From NCBI GenBank assembly GCA_015179025.1, contig WHUX01000004.1, forward strand, positions 372,001-436,000: DNA of 64,000 nt, in the 5' to 3' direction. This DNA is from Terfezia claveryi. Its lineage: Eukaryota; Ascomycota; Pezizomycetes; Pezizales; Pezizaceae. Both the position numbers and the translations under genes were made by a program. Below, one piece after another: positions 24,820 to 35,714 of this stretch. The first letter of the stretch is position 1. Each line of letters begins with the position of its first letter. A model generated the notes under the pieces. That model was given only the letters and a program-made list of their open reading frames with translations, searched no databases and was not told the DNA's origin.

Positions 24820-27562
24820 CTATTCCTCCCCAAACAACATCGCCCTCGCCCTCCTATCCCTCCTCTTATTCTGCCCTCTCGGCCCCACCTCCCCATCTCC
24901 CTCATCCCCACCAAATAGCCCTCCACCGCTCCGGGGGCTCACCCCACCACCACTTCCATCCCCAAACAAACCCCCAACACCACCAAAAGCTTCCTTATCC
25001 CTAACCTCGAACTGATCCTCCTTCTCCCCAAGAATCCACGCAAACCCGCTCTGTGCTAGACCCGACCGCGCTTTATGCGTATACACACTCTCGGGTGTAC
25101 CCGTGAGTGTTGTTGTAGGAAATGATAAGTTTCCTTGGTTGGAAAGCTGGTGCGAGGATATTGTGGTAGTGGTGGTGGGAGTGGGGGTAATGAGGGTTCT
25201 TTTCTCACGTTTTAATGGAGGTGGGGGTGGTGGTGATGATATATGGGGAGGGAGTAGAGGTGATTGTGGCTGAGGGTTCAGGGTAGGTGAGAATGGGGAA
25301 GAGCTTGACGGCATAGTCCGGGGCGGGGAGAGTGGTGGAAGTGGAAGCGGCGATTGAGGTAATGGCGGAAAATAGGATGAGCTTTGTGAAAAAACCTGTA
25401 GTGGGCTGGGGGTAATCGGGATTTTCGGTTCCTGTGGCGCCGGTGGGAGGGGTGGTTCCACCGTCGCCGCCATCGGGGCTAAGTCCTGGATCTCCACCGC
25501 CTCCTCCCTATTCCTACCATCCCCTGCGTGTTGTTCCCCTGACGTTGGCGGAGGAGCCACATCCTTAAAAAGGCTCCTATCAACCCTAATCCCTGAATCA
25601 TGCAAACACACTTGCACCAGCTGAATCCTATGGAGTGCATTCCTCAACTCCGGTCTCTCCCCCACCGCCACCTGCAGTTCCATATACGACTTCTCCAGCG
25701 CCTCCTGCAGAATCTCATTTCTCTCCTTCATTTCCGCTTTTTTCTTCCTCCTTATATCCCCCACAGTTTCCGGGCTAGGAGCCCTATCCGCAACGTTTTC
25801 AAAAGGTTTATTCCACTGGAGCTCCTCCATGAGCCGTTCGATTGGTTTACCTAGTCCCCACCCTTTACTTCTGCCTACGACGCCTTTGGCTAGGTCGTTA
25901 ACAAGACGGTCGAGGCCAGAAGAGGATGGGATCGTGCGGGCTGTTTGACCTGCGATGGGGGACATGGTGCGGCGGACGGGGGAGTCGGAGGGCCGGAAAC
26001 CCCTGCGAGAGGGGCTGGTGGGGGGGGACTGGGGCGGGGATAGCATGGGGACCGAGGCCGGAGTGCGGTTAGAGTATTTGGATATGATGTATGCCCCCCC
26101 GGAGAGATCGAGGTGGTTTCGGAGGTAGATTGCGTCAGAGACGAATGTGGCTGGAAGATTGGGGTGTTTAGGCGCTGGGTAACGTAGCAGGAGAGTGAGA
26201 GTCATGGAGTAGTCGAACTCCAGGACTAGGACTTGTCAGTCTGATATACGAGAATACGAGAGCAGTGAATATGGGTGTCGTACGTTCCCAGCGAATACGG
26301 AGGAGCATAGCAACGCAGATGTAGTCCACGAGAGTGAAATCTGGGTCCTCGGCGAATAAGGAGTCCCACAGGACCAAGAGTTGATCGAAAGGGAATTCTC
26401 TAGAGTACAATGAGCAGAACCGACGGGATGGGGGTATTCGAGGATGCTACCTTCCAAATAACAGCCGTATCCATCGACTGTGTCCCTTAAGTCAGCTCTG
26501 TCACCTTGGTTAATTTTACGAGAGTCTTACATTAGAAATACTTGAGGTAGAACTTCCAACTCTTTCAAATGCCTCGCCAGCTGTGGGTCTACCGCCATCA
26601 AAAGATTTTCGTGTATCATCCTGCTCTTCTCTACAATTGGCGAGTTGCCTTTGCTCCTGATATCATCACTATCTTCTCCGAGCTCGTACCACGGTCTAGC
26701 CGAGTGCATTACCGCTTGGAATAAGGAAAATGTGTCATGCTCGACATAGGCTGGATCCAACGCTTCAAGCATATATTTCTCATTCTCTAAGATTTCTTCG
26801 AAGTCTGCCTGCACGGCATCGTTATCGACAACCCATAGTATAGGTGCGACAATCTCGTGCATTCCCTGCCGGTATCCCATATCCGCGTTCAACTTACAGT
26901 ATACGAATAGTACATCCAGCAACTGCTTCTGCACCTTCTCTGAGCGGAAGTAGTCATGGTCTGGCATGCATCGTTCCACATCCTGGATGATTTCACGGCG
27001 GAGTTCTTCGTCTTTGCGGAGTTGGCTCCACGGGTTCTATATTTTGCTTCCGTCAGGAAGGTTGCCCCGACCCAGTTGCATCCTCAGCTTGAGTACTTCC
27101 CACCGGAAAGGGTTGGTGCATAGAAGGGAAGGGTGGGGTTACCGAGGGGCCTTCAGCCAGGGGATCAATTGGGTGATCGGGGTCCTCATCATTAATCCCG
27201 ATATTGCCACTCTCTAGTGGGCCCAGGAGCTTCGCCCGGAGAGTTGTGAAGACATCTCGTGAGGAGGCGAGCACTGGTGACCAGGTTGGGGGTGCAAAGT
27301 CGGGCAAGTAGAGAAATAGCTGCTGCCGGTTAGCTAGAGTATACAAAATGGGGTTTGGGGGGTAAATGTGCGGGACCTTCCAGCATAGAGAGCGGATTCC
27401 ACCACACGGACTGGAAGTAAGCTGCTTTCTGAGAATATCATGCTTCAGTGAATCCTTCGAGTTGTAGGCTTTGAATTCCCTCCAACGCTGCCTGTTTAGT
27501 CCCGTCAGCGGAGGGCCACGGTGCATCATATGCACGTACCTTGATTCCTGCAAGCTCCTCAT
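24820..27562 (-). CDS. TBC-domain Rab GTPase-activating protein, TBC1D5-like
   Basis: Seven exons: 27562-27540, 27491-27377, 27322-27143, 27036-26531, 26477-26451, 26399-26284 and 26225-24820; 790 aa, all joins in phase. The acceptor of exon 3 could be three bases further on (27319). The TBC domain covers about residues 15-340 and keeps both catalytic fingers: Arg in IIQDVERCMPD and Gln in GYRQGMHEI. ILWVV, FLIRWIRLLFGREFPFDQ and LVLWDSLFA are also typical. The C-terminal 450 residues are low complexity, rich in Pro and Ser, with a Glu/Lys helix (RRKKKAEMKERNEILQEAL). TBC1D5-type proteins act on Rab7 at endosomes and retromer; which Rab is used here is not shown. It shares a 450-bp divergent promoter region with the next gene. 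Confidence 0.9.
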
Positions 27563-28012
27563 TGCAGGCGGATGCGACGGAGGAAGTCCAGAGGTTAGTT
27601 ACTGTCGAGCTCTAGATCCAGATGGTAATAATATACTGTACATCCGATTTGCCACAGCAACCACAGCCTACATCCGAGCGGAGCTATACTGTACGCAAGT
27701 GCAACAGTGATGTTACTCTACTCTACCATACATCCCCATCCCTTTGCGCATTCATTGCTTCCTAACAGCCTCCCAGCCTCCTGCAGCAGCTGAGCTCTCA
27801 ATCAACATTCATCGCGAATCGACCTCTCCAGGCTTGCCAAGCCATATATTGCCAGGTCTCGTGTAAGTACACCTAGCATCCAGCTATACCAGGGTTGCTC
27901 TCCTGCAACATATATCTTCGCCATCTCATGCTCGCTCCGGCTCGGGGGGCCTTGCTGTCTCCAGTCACCGTGGCCAGTTTATAGCTTTCCGGTGGAGATA
28001 ACTTCCACTATA
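27563..28012. promoter_or_regulatory. Divergent intergenic region (TBC protein / low-complexity protein)
   Basis: A 450-bp stretch between two start codons pointing apart. No strong motif was recognised; GC-rich and CT-rich patches alternate (27760-27960). Promoter activity is inferred from position. Confidence 0.45.
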
Positions 28013-29701
28013 ATGTCCTTCGACATTCTACGGGAGTTTGACACACTATATGCTCAGAAGCCGACTCAGCCATCGTCCACCCAATCCTCATCGGGGTTCT
28101 CTTTTTTCGACTCCTTAGCAAGCACACATGCAAATCATCAGAAGCCTTCAGTTTCAGTATTCGGTGATGCCTTCCCACCGCCGCAGCGGCCCTCTTCGGT
28201 CCAGCTTCCGATGCAATCGGCTTATAGGGGGATTCCCCAGCCAATGAGCCGGAATAAGTCGAATCCGCCCTCCGATAACGCTGGTTCCTCGTTCAATGAC
28301 CTTGTCAGTTTACTAGACTCCCCAGGCTTCCTTCCTTCGCCCGCTCAACAGCCGTCAACAAGTAAGCCATCAGCCTATAATGGTGCGAAAAGGTCGAGCC
28401 TAGGCGGCAAAGACCCATTCGCTGCGCTTGCTGGCTCTTCGGGACTGAAGAAATTGTATAACCCATCGCCGCCCAAGCCGCATTCGACATTCAATTGGGG
28501 AAGAAGGTCACCAGTGGTTCCCCAGCAGGAGGAAGTGGAGGACTTTGGCGACTTTGCGGAAGCTTCGAGCCCCCCAGTAAAAACTCCAACACTTCCATCA
28601 AAAGCTCTGCAGGACAGTGGCAATGGATTCCGGATGTCACTCTCTATTTCTACTCATGTCCCCAGAACATCAAACTACAATGCATTCCCATCCTATCTAG
28701 CGAAGACACCCTCTAAGGAGAGTTTAGGTCTCGGTCTCAATAGTAGCAATACGTCGTTGTCACCCTTTGACACCAATGGCTTCGCGTCCTCAACCGTCAC
28801 CACCCAACAGTCAAACTCCCTGGCAGCCGACGACGACTTTGGTGACTTCATAGTCAGTCCGACCAAGTCCGATTTTCCAACACAAAATCCCAAATCAAAT
28901 CCTCCCCTCGTCACAAACACTATACCCCCTACACCCATAACGACCTCTATTCCACTCGGTATCATCTCCCTTCCTGCCCCTATCATCACCCCATTAACCA
29001 CAAGCACGATCAAGAAACCTACACCAGCTCCTACACTTCCACCCCTCATCATCATCCTCGCCGCCTTCCCTACAATCTTTTCCCAACCAGCAACATTCTT
29101 GTTCAGCAAGCTCACACAACATCCATACCCTCTTCGCCAACGTATCTTTTCTCACCCAAAGACAAAAGGCTTCCTCCTCGGCACCTGCGAAACAGCGAGA
29201 GTCGCAGGAAGAATCATCGCTGGACGAAAGACCCGAGCTAAGCGCATTAAGATCGGCGGCAGTGGTGGTGGAAGCGACCTTGAAGTGCAAAAGGAAGATC
29301 GCGAGATTGCGGAGCTGGTGAGGCTTTGGAAAGAGGAATGTGCTGGGCGGTTGAAAGCTGCCATGGTTATCCCACGTTCCACTCCATCGTCGCATAATTA
29401 CTCGAGCTCGGACCCAACGGCTGCTTCATCGAATCCAAATGCGTCCCGCGTGCCGGAGTTGGATGTAGATTTCAAAGTGGAGAAAGTTATGGGTAAGGGG
29501 GGGAGTATACTAGATGAGGAAGATAGAGGATGTGCGCTGTGTGGATTGCACCAGAATGAGCTTGTGGGAAAATTGTACGAGCATGAGTTTGGTGTGGGTG
29601 GGAGGTGGTGGGTAAGGGGATGGGGGCATAGGGGGTGTTTGCGGTGGTGGGAGGAATGGGAGGGAAGGTTGAGGGGGAAGGAGAAAACAGTAAAGAAGTA
29701 G
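28013..29701 (+). CDS. Uncharacterised low-complexity protein with FGDF motifs and a C-terminal Cys/His/Trp cluster
   Basis: Single exon, 562 aa; the ATG at 28013 (MSFDILREFDTLYA) is the first in frame. Most of the protein is disordered and Ser/Pro-rich. Two acidic phenylalanine motifs (VEDFGDFAE near residue 183 and DDDFGDFIV near residue 281) resemble the short motifs that bind clathrin-adaptor ear domains. The C-terminus has a helical stretch (EDREIAELVRLWKEEC) and a conserved-looking cluster, GCALCGLHQNELVGKL, then GGRWWVRGWGHRGCLRWW, which could bind metal. From memory similar fungal proteins are labelled Ppk6 after a fission yeast entry, but I see no kinase motifs at all, so I do not transfer that name. 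An endosomal or Golgi role would be a guess from the FGDF motifs and the TBC neighbour. Confidence 0.75.
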   Translation: MSFDILREFDTLYAQKPTQPSSTQSSSGFSFFDSLASTHANHQKPSVSVFGDAFPPPQRPSSVQLPMQSAYRGIPQPMSRNKSNPPSDNAGSSFNDLVSLLDSPGFLPSPAQQPSTSKPSAYNGAKRSSLGGKDPFAALAGSSGLKKLYNPSPPKPHSTFNWGRRSPVVPQQEEVEDFGDFAEASSPPVKTPTLPSKALQDSGNGFRMSLSISTHVPRTSNYNAFPSYLAKTPSKESLGLGLNSSNTSLSPFDTNGFASSTVTTQQSNSLAADDDFGDFIVSPTKSDFPTQNPKSNPPLVTNTIPPTPITTSIPLGIISLPAPIITPLTTSTIKKPTPAPTLPPLIIILAAFPTIFSQPATFLFSKLTQHPYPLRQRIFSHPKTKGFLLGTCETARVAGRIIAGRKTRAKRIKIGGSGGGSDLEVQKEDREIAELVRLWKEECAGRLKAAMVIPRSTPSSHNYSSSDPTAASSNPNASRVPELDVDFKVEKVMGKGGSILDEEDRGCALCGLHQNELVGKLYEHEFGVGGRWWVRGWGHRGCLRWWEEWEGRLRGKEKTVKK

Positions 29702-30361
29702 GTTCGAAAGGTAATATTTTTTTTTTTTTAATTGTTCATTTGGCTAGGTTAGGCTCTATGGTTACTTTAGTCTCTGGGAGCGGGAGTTTCTTTGTGCATG
29801 TAGACGGCTCTTTAAGCAACAATAAATATCTTCCCACTGAGAGACATACACCCGCGAGAGTGCTGGGAATCTCTGCATAATCAATCGAGTAGTTGTTTGC
29901 AAATGAGAATCGAGAAGGTATGGATATCTTCTAGGTGAGATAATCTACTGATCACCTACTGGCCCACCCCCACCCAAGCCAATGGCAAAGAGGGCCAAGA
30001 GCACACACAAGGGTGTTACCCTCAGAACGTTAACTACTTATTTATCCACGCTCAATAAACCAACTCTAGTATCGCATAACATTTTGCTCGCCCCGGCCCT
30101 ATGCAATACGACAGGTTCGGCTGCAGAGTTAGCTGTAGAGTTGTATCCAGCGCATACGGACTGGACTATACACGATTATGAGGAGCATTCTGTTGAGAAG
30201 GAAACATACAGATGATCTTTTGTCTTCGTCGCGTGCCTGGTTCCGGGCCTCAGAACGTCCCGAGATCAACAGTAGGTACAGTACATAATTCTACTCTAGT
30301 CTGTACTCCCGTAAAACCTGAAAGTCCCTCACACACAACACCCCCAACCGTACTCTACTTA
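29702..30361. other. Intergenic, 660 bp
   Basis: Holds a T12 tract at about 29717, A/T-rich 3' UTR-like sequence and a 77-codon open frame at 29982-30215 that I cannot support as a gene. The frame of the next gene is open upstream to 30212 but the first ATG is at 30362. Confidence 0.4.
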
Positions 30362-32201
30362 ATGTCCACCAACTCCCCCGCCCGCATCATAAAATCCTTC
30401 ATCCCCCCACCGCCACGAAGAAAGATTTCTCTACAGCCAAGCAAAGCCGTCACGCATATCCCCCCCAAATATGTAGGCGCGCCGCTGATACATATGTATC
30501 GGCAGGGCGGGCACAGGCCGAGGATCCGGTGGCGGGTGCCGGAACCAAAGCCGGTGGGGTGGTTGGCAAGGAGATTAAATCCACAGAAGGAGGAGAAAAA
30601 GAGGAAGGAAGAGGGGAGGGTGAAGATCAGCTTGGATTGGAGTAATGGAACGGATAGGGCGTTAGTTAGGAAGGTGAATATTAGTGGTGGGGAAGGAATA
30701 GAAGGGAGAGGAGATATACGGAGTACGAGCGGGCCTGCTCCCCAGGGCCGGTTACACAAATCCAACACTCCCAATCAAAAGCTGGTCCCTGCAGCAAAAC
30801 TCACCGCCAACTCGGCTCCCATTGCGTCTACTACAACTCCTGCACTTATCCACAGCCGCTCCATAGAACCCAAAGCCAGCACCAATTCGAACCCAGCTCT
30901 CGCCGTTGAGGACGAGGAGGACATTGATGCAAGTGGGGCAGGCGGGGATTGGTATACCCGAATCAGGAAATATCCCGCCAGCGGCTCTAGGCCCTTTGAG
31001 TATGCGCCTGCGCCTTTGCCCGCGGAACCCAGCCCCAAGATTACAGGTCCGCAAATACGCAAATTTTTCGCACCGGAGATAACGCCCTCCATGAATAGGT
31101 CGCAGCCCGTTCCAGAATTCAATCTTTTTCAGAGGGTGACGTATGACCCGCCGCGGATACGCAAACATCTAATCCCCAGTCCTGAGCCGAAGGAGCCAGC
31201 TCCAAGCGCCCAGCGTATTCTCAAAGCAAACTTGCGTCCGATCCTGACGAAGCTCCCGGAGGGTTTGTCGTGGGATACGGTTCTTGCTCTTGTGCTTCCG
31301 GAGGAACATATTTTGCGGCCAAGGATTGATATGTTGAGAAGTGCATATGATCGACACTATTATCAGGGGGCAATGCCGCATATGAAACTGTACGTACTCA
31401 CCACACCTCTGAATTTGGCGTGGCGGACCCACCACCCCACGACCCAATTATCCTACTACCCTCTACCCTACGCGCCCGAATGCAAGTTAACATCTATTCC
31501 CCCCATCTAGAATATATCCCTTTGTCAACTACCCCTTCGACACTTCCACCTCTCTCACCAAGACCACCATCCCCCTCTCCACCCGCCTCCACCACGCCAT
31601 CTCACAGCACCCCCCCTTCCCAATCCACCTCACCACTCTACAACGCCTCGGCCGCGTCCCCCGCTCCACCAGTTTTACCCAGGGAAGAAACTTGCCGTTA
31701 CTCTCCTTCCACCCCTCTCCCGCCTCCCTCCCAAACCTCTGCTCCCTCCAATCCAGTCTCCGAACCGCATTCTCGCCAGAAATCGATAAGGTGGTTGCAG
31801 CAGGAGGGGAGATGTCCACGGGAGTCCTCCATTTAAATGCTCCTCCTTTACCTGCTACAGGTGAATGGGTGGCGTATATGGTGCTCGGGGCAATTAAGAC
31901 TAATAGGAAGGATTTGGAGGAGGTGAAAGAGAGGTTCAGGAGGGGCTTATGGGGCAGGAAAGGGCTCAGGGCAGAGAGTATGTGGGAGGCGGAGACGTTT
32001 GGGGTCAAGTGGGATGGGAAGGTGAAGGAGATGGAGGAATGTGAGGAAATGGTGGGGGAGAAGGGGGAGGAGTTTAAGTGGGTGGTGGATAGGGTGAGTG
32101 TGCTGAGGAGGGAGAGGAATGGGGATGGGGAGGAAGGCGGGTTGAAAGTTGTCGGGGAGATTATGTTGGGAGGGAAGGCTGATACGTGGGTGTCAATATA
32201 A
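30362..32201 (+). CDS. 2H-phosphoesterase (2'-5' RNA ligase)-like protein with long disordered N-terminus
   Basis: Two exons, 30362-31389 and 31511-32201; 572 aa. The 121-nt intron joins MPHMKL to IYPFVNYPF, matching the PHxxLxYPF strand of fungal LigT-like proteins. The first 320 residues are basic and Pro-rich, with no clear domain. The folded part starts near LPEGLSWDTVLALVLPEEH and runs through QRLGRVPRST to the conserved end FKWVVDRVSVLRRE and VVGEIMLGG. 2H enzymes need two H-x-T/S motifs; here the first reads H-M-K and the only candidate for the second is H-L-N (VLHLNAPPLP). This suggests altered chemistry or loss of catalysis, if the alignment is right. The enzyme family call is moderate; substrate unknown. 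Confidence 0.65.
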
Positions 32202-34105
32202 AGCCCACCGTCTTGGTAAAGCCGGTAAAGCCGGCTGTCGAGATAAAGCTAGCGGTCGGTGGCCGACATCAAGCCGGCTGCTGGAAATGGGATTGGAAAT
32301 GGGCCAGGATAGATGAACTATTTCATGGGTTTATACATACTGTATCTGCTGAGATCCCAATTGTATCTTGCATGCCCAATGTGTACTCACGAGACTTAAA
32401 CTGTCTACTGGGCATCTTCCCAACTCAAAAATGTACAATTAGATTAAATTTATATCATCAATTCCACTTTTTAGCCAGGTTGTACGGAGACTCTCACCGA
32501 AATTGGACAACCTGCATATGCACGCACTTAGAGCTATATCCAGTACCATGCGTGCATAATATTAGCACATACTTACAGCTCTACGGAGTACCGCATGATA
32601 ATTACAATTCTAGCAGAACCTCCAAAAATTCCACTATTCTATAAAGGAAAGGCAGCACTGGAAAGATGCTCATCTACAACTCCCATTCTGGTCTGTATAT
32701 GATTAGCGATTCCTCCATCCGCTGACTTCGTTCTATAAAGCTGATAATATGCTACGTTATGTTATGAGCTGCAGCTGCACCGTTTCCCGCACACAGCTGC
32801 CTTCTTGGTATTCCACAACCCAGACCATACCAGTCAACTCCATACCACACTCTGCAAACATCCTCAAGTTATGCCTTACAGCGCACTGTAGTCAGCACTA
32901 TCAAGGTGAAAGATATGTCGGCATGGAAGTAAGTATTGCGTGTGGAACTTGCCTCAATTCTCATCAAAACATTTCGGGAGGTTTTAAGTACTGGGGTTGA
33001 ATAATACAGTACGGTAGTAGTTCAGTGCGGTGTAAAGAAGCTTGTCGTCTCTAAGTGCTCTAACTACTTATGTATTATGAATATCAACCAGGTGCATAGT
33101 CTCGGCACCCGACCCTCGAGCTTGGCAGGTGCACCAGTCTGGTTGGCACGTGACACCGCCGAAATTCTACGCCCAAACTAGGCTAAAGCGACATGCAAGC
33201 ATAACATGCAGCAGAGAATAAACGTACAGTCAAACCCTTGCTATACAGGACGACCAAAATCCGGCCTTTTCTGTCCGGTATAGCCAACCAGACTACGGTA
33301 TAGCAAGGTTCCGGTATAAAATAATACAAGGGTATGTGGCACAAGACAAAAGTTACTAATGAAGGAAAATTGTTCAACTTCCGTATGTTTGAACATTAAG
33401 CTCAAGATTCATCAGCCAACATGAATTGGAAAACATTTCTTAGACTCCGAGGTATGAAGACTGGTAGATCTACGTTGGTAAAGATACTAATATATCAAAC
33501 ATTGTCACAATGATGGCTTAAAGTTGATCTTACAGCAGGTGATTTAGGGACGAAAAAGCAATGAACATCTCAATACCCTGATTCTAGAGCAGTATCTACT
33601 TAAGGATTCTGTTATAGCAAGGGTGGTTTAGGTGAAAAGTGCTTAGTTTGGTGGCGGGGGCTCAAGAGTGTATTCCGGTATATCAAGGATTCCGGTTCGG
33701 TATAGCTAGTCTGGTATAGCAAGGTTTGACTGTAGTACTGTATTTTAGATATGTATGTCCGATGCATACATATGTACGCCAAGCCTATGAAAGGTAGCAA
33801 TAAAACATTTGTGCCATAGTCTTGACGCGCTAGTCCTATAATGGGGATTCCACTTTCGGTAGTCGAACCAAGCGATATCGCATTATCCCAGTCGTCAGTT
33901 GAAGTACATGAGATTGAAACTAAAATGTAGATCCAAGTAATTTTGAAGAATTTGGCAAAGAGCTCATACTTCCACTTCCACTCTTGTCATTATAACCAAC
34001 GAACCAAAAAAGAACCAACCCACAGCATTAAAAATTACCTAACCAGACCCATACCGTCATAAACAAATTACGCCCATATAAGTAAACCCTCTCACCAACA
34101 ACTCC
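32202..34105. other. Intergenic, 1.9 kb, holding a second MITE-like element
   Basis: Contains the element at 33227-33732, one TACGGAGTA motif (32582-32590), AGTCTGGTT motif copies at 33136-33144 and 33286-33294 (the latter inside the element), and a GCCGGTAAAGCCGG short repeat near 32221. No gene supported. Confidence 0.5.
33227..33732. mobile_element. Non-autonomous DNA transposon (MITE-like), TA target duplication
   Basis: The left end (CAGTCAAACCCTTGCTATAC) matches the inverted right end (CAGTCAAACCTTGCTATACC) except for a one-base indel, with TA on both sides (33225-33226, 33733-33734). Sub-terminal CCGGTATAGC-type repeats occur near both ends, in both orientations, and a TAGTCTGGT-type sequence lies about 30-60 bp inside each end. 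The 506-bp body has no transposase frame. CAGT-start termini with TA duplications are typical of pogo/Fot1-like elements; that is inference. Confidence 0.75.
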
Positions 34106-35714
34106 TCACACACTTCCCGCCAATTCCTCCCTCTTCCTCCCATACAAATCTCCCAACAACTGCTTTACCGACCTCCCCTTTGACCTCCCCTCACAAACTG
34201 GTTTATGCTCCTTATGCGGCAAATGCGTATCCTCATAATCCACATGGACAAAACTCCTCTCCACATCCGCCAACCCCTCAAACTTCCTCTGCAGACTTTC
34301 TGCCACATCATGACTAACCCTGAGCGGGGTTTCCTCATCCAAAATAATATCAACCTCCACATAATACCTCTGCCCAGAATGATACGCTCTGACCGTATCA
34401 ACCTTCCGAATCTGCTCGTCGTGAGTTAGGGCGAGGTATGTGAGTTTATTGAGAAATTCTTGGGGTGCAGATTTTCCTACGAGGAGGAAGACGTGTTCGA
34501 AGGCGGTGGACGCCCAGGAGAATAGGATTAGGAGAGCGATGAGGATGGCCCCGAGAGGGTCGAGGAACCAGACCAGAGGGGTGCTGAGGATGGACATGAG
34601 GAGACCGAAGGAGTTGACGACAATGTCGTTGCGGTGGTCGATGGAGAAGATTCGTGCGGCGGGATAGCGGCGGAGAGAGAAGCAGTAGATGAATAAACAG
34701 AGTTTTGCGCTGACTGTGGGGGAGAATGTAATCAGTGGGTGCTTATTGAATATTAATACGATGGTGATGATTATGGGAAAGGACGGGCCATACTGGCAAT
34801 TCCGACAAATATGTACGGTAAGACTTTTTTTGTTGTACGGTCTACATGAGGTGCTCCGCCCCCACCCGCTAGCTTCCTTGCGGATTCGACTAGGAGCTGG
34901 ACGGCAACAGTGGACATCAAACTGCAGAACATGATAATTCCAATAGTCTCGACCCTTGTCCGGCCAACTGGATATTTGACTTGACTCGGTGTAGCAGCCA
35001 CTCGTGATGTGATGAGCATCACTGTGGATGAAACAAGGTCCATCTACAATAATACATGCATCCCCCAACTTGTTAGTTTCCTTCCATATTACTCTTAGGA
35101 GTGCGGAAAATAACAAATAATACGTACAAATGCATCTGCAGCCGTTGCAAACAATGCCAAGGACCCAGTCGAGATAGCAGCATATAGCTGGATAATGAAC
35201 AGGCAAAAGTTCACTAAACTCGATGCATTTACTGCAAGTCTGACTTTCCAGCCATGCTTTGCTTGGTTCTGCGCATCGCGCGCTTCCTCCTCGTGGGAGT
35301 TGAGAAAATCGTCGATCAACCCATTTTGTCTGTATGTATGTATTATTTCCGAATCAGAGGCAGAACGCAATATTTACCCAAAAACCTCCCATGAAACCAG
35401 GATGGTAAGTGTACATCTTCTTGGAAGGTAGCTAAGAAAGCAGCTACCAAAGAGAGCATGCGCACTGACCGGGTATAAAACTCCTTAACCTTCTTCCGCC
35501 TCTTAGCATCAGGATACAAATTTTTGAGCTCAGCCTCACCTCCCTCTTTTAGGTATTGGCGGAGGAAGAGCGGGTCAAAACGGTCATCAGAGGCACGCAA
35601 CCCGGTAATAGACGGCTGGACTGCAGCTTTGGGCGGGGTCATGCTGCGGTGGTGAGGAGGCTTCTGGCAGGGTCGGAGTTTGAACTGAGTTATGTCTTGG
35701 TTTTGGTCCGCCAT
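34106..35714 (-). CDS. Cation diffusion facilitator, manganese-type signature
   Basis: Four exons: 35714-35470, 35329-35128, 35043-34794 and 34713-34106; 434 aa. A cytosolic N-terminus of about 115 residues leads to six predicted membrane segments (first: VNFCLFIIQLYAAISTGSLA). The metal site reads D-x-x-x-D twice: ADAFMD, formed across intron 2, in segment 2, and SIDHRND in segment 5. That pattern (with DH in the second) marks the Mn-CDF branch; zinc members have His in place of the first Asp. The C-terminal domain has YYVEVDIILDEETPL and ERSFVHVDYE. Expected job: export of Mn(II) from the cytosol into a vesicle or Golgi compartment by proton antiport. Intron 3 is favoured over reading through since it gives a smooth fourth membrane segment. 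Confidence 0.88.

Noticed and set aside
28013..29701. Protein kinase Ppk6
   Set aside because: The name is carried by similar fungal entries, but no kinase glycine loop, HRD or DFG motif is present.
29982..30215. 77-codon frame starting MAKRAKSTHKG, considered as a first exon of the 2H-like gene
   Set aside because: No splice that joins it cleanly was found, and the 2H-like gene has its own plausible ATG at 30362.
33841..33905. Possible tRNA (GTAGTCGAACCAAG resembles a reversed B box)
   Set aside because: No A box at the right distance and no cloverleaf could be drawn. No other tRNA-like signal was found.
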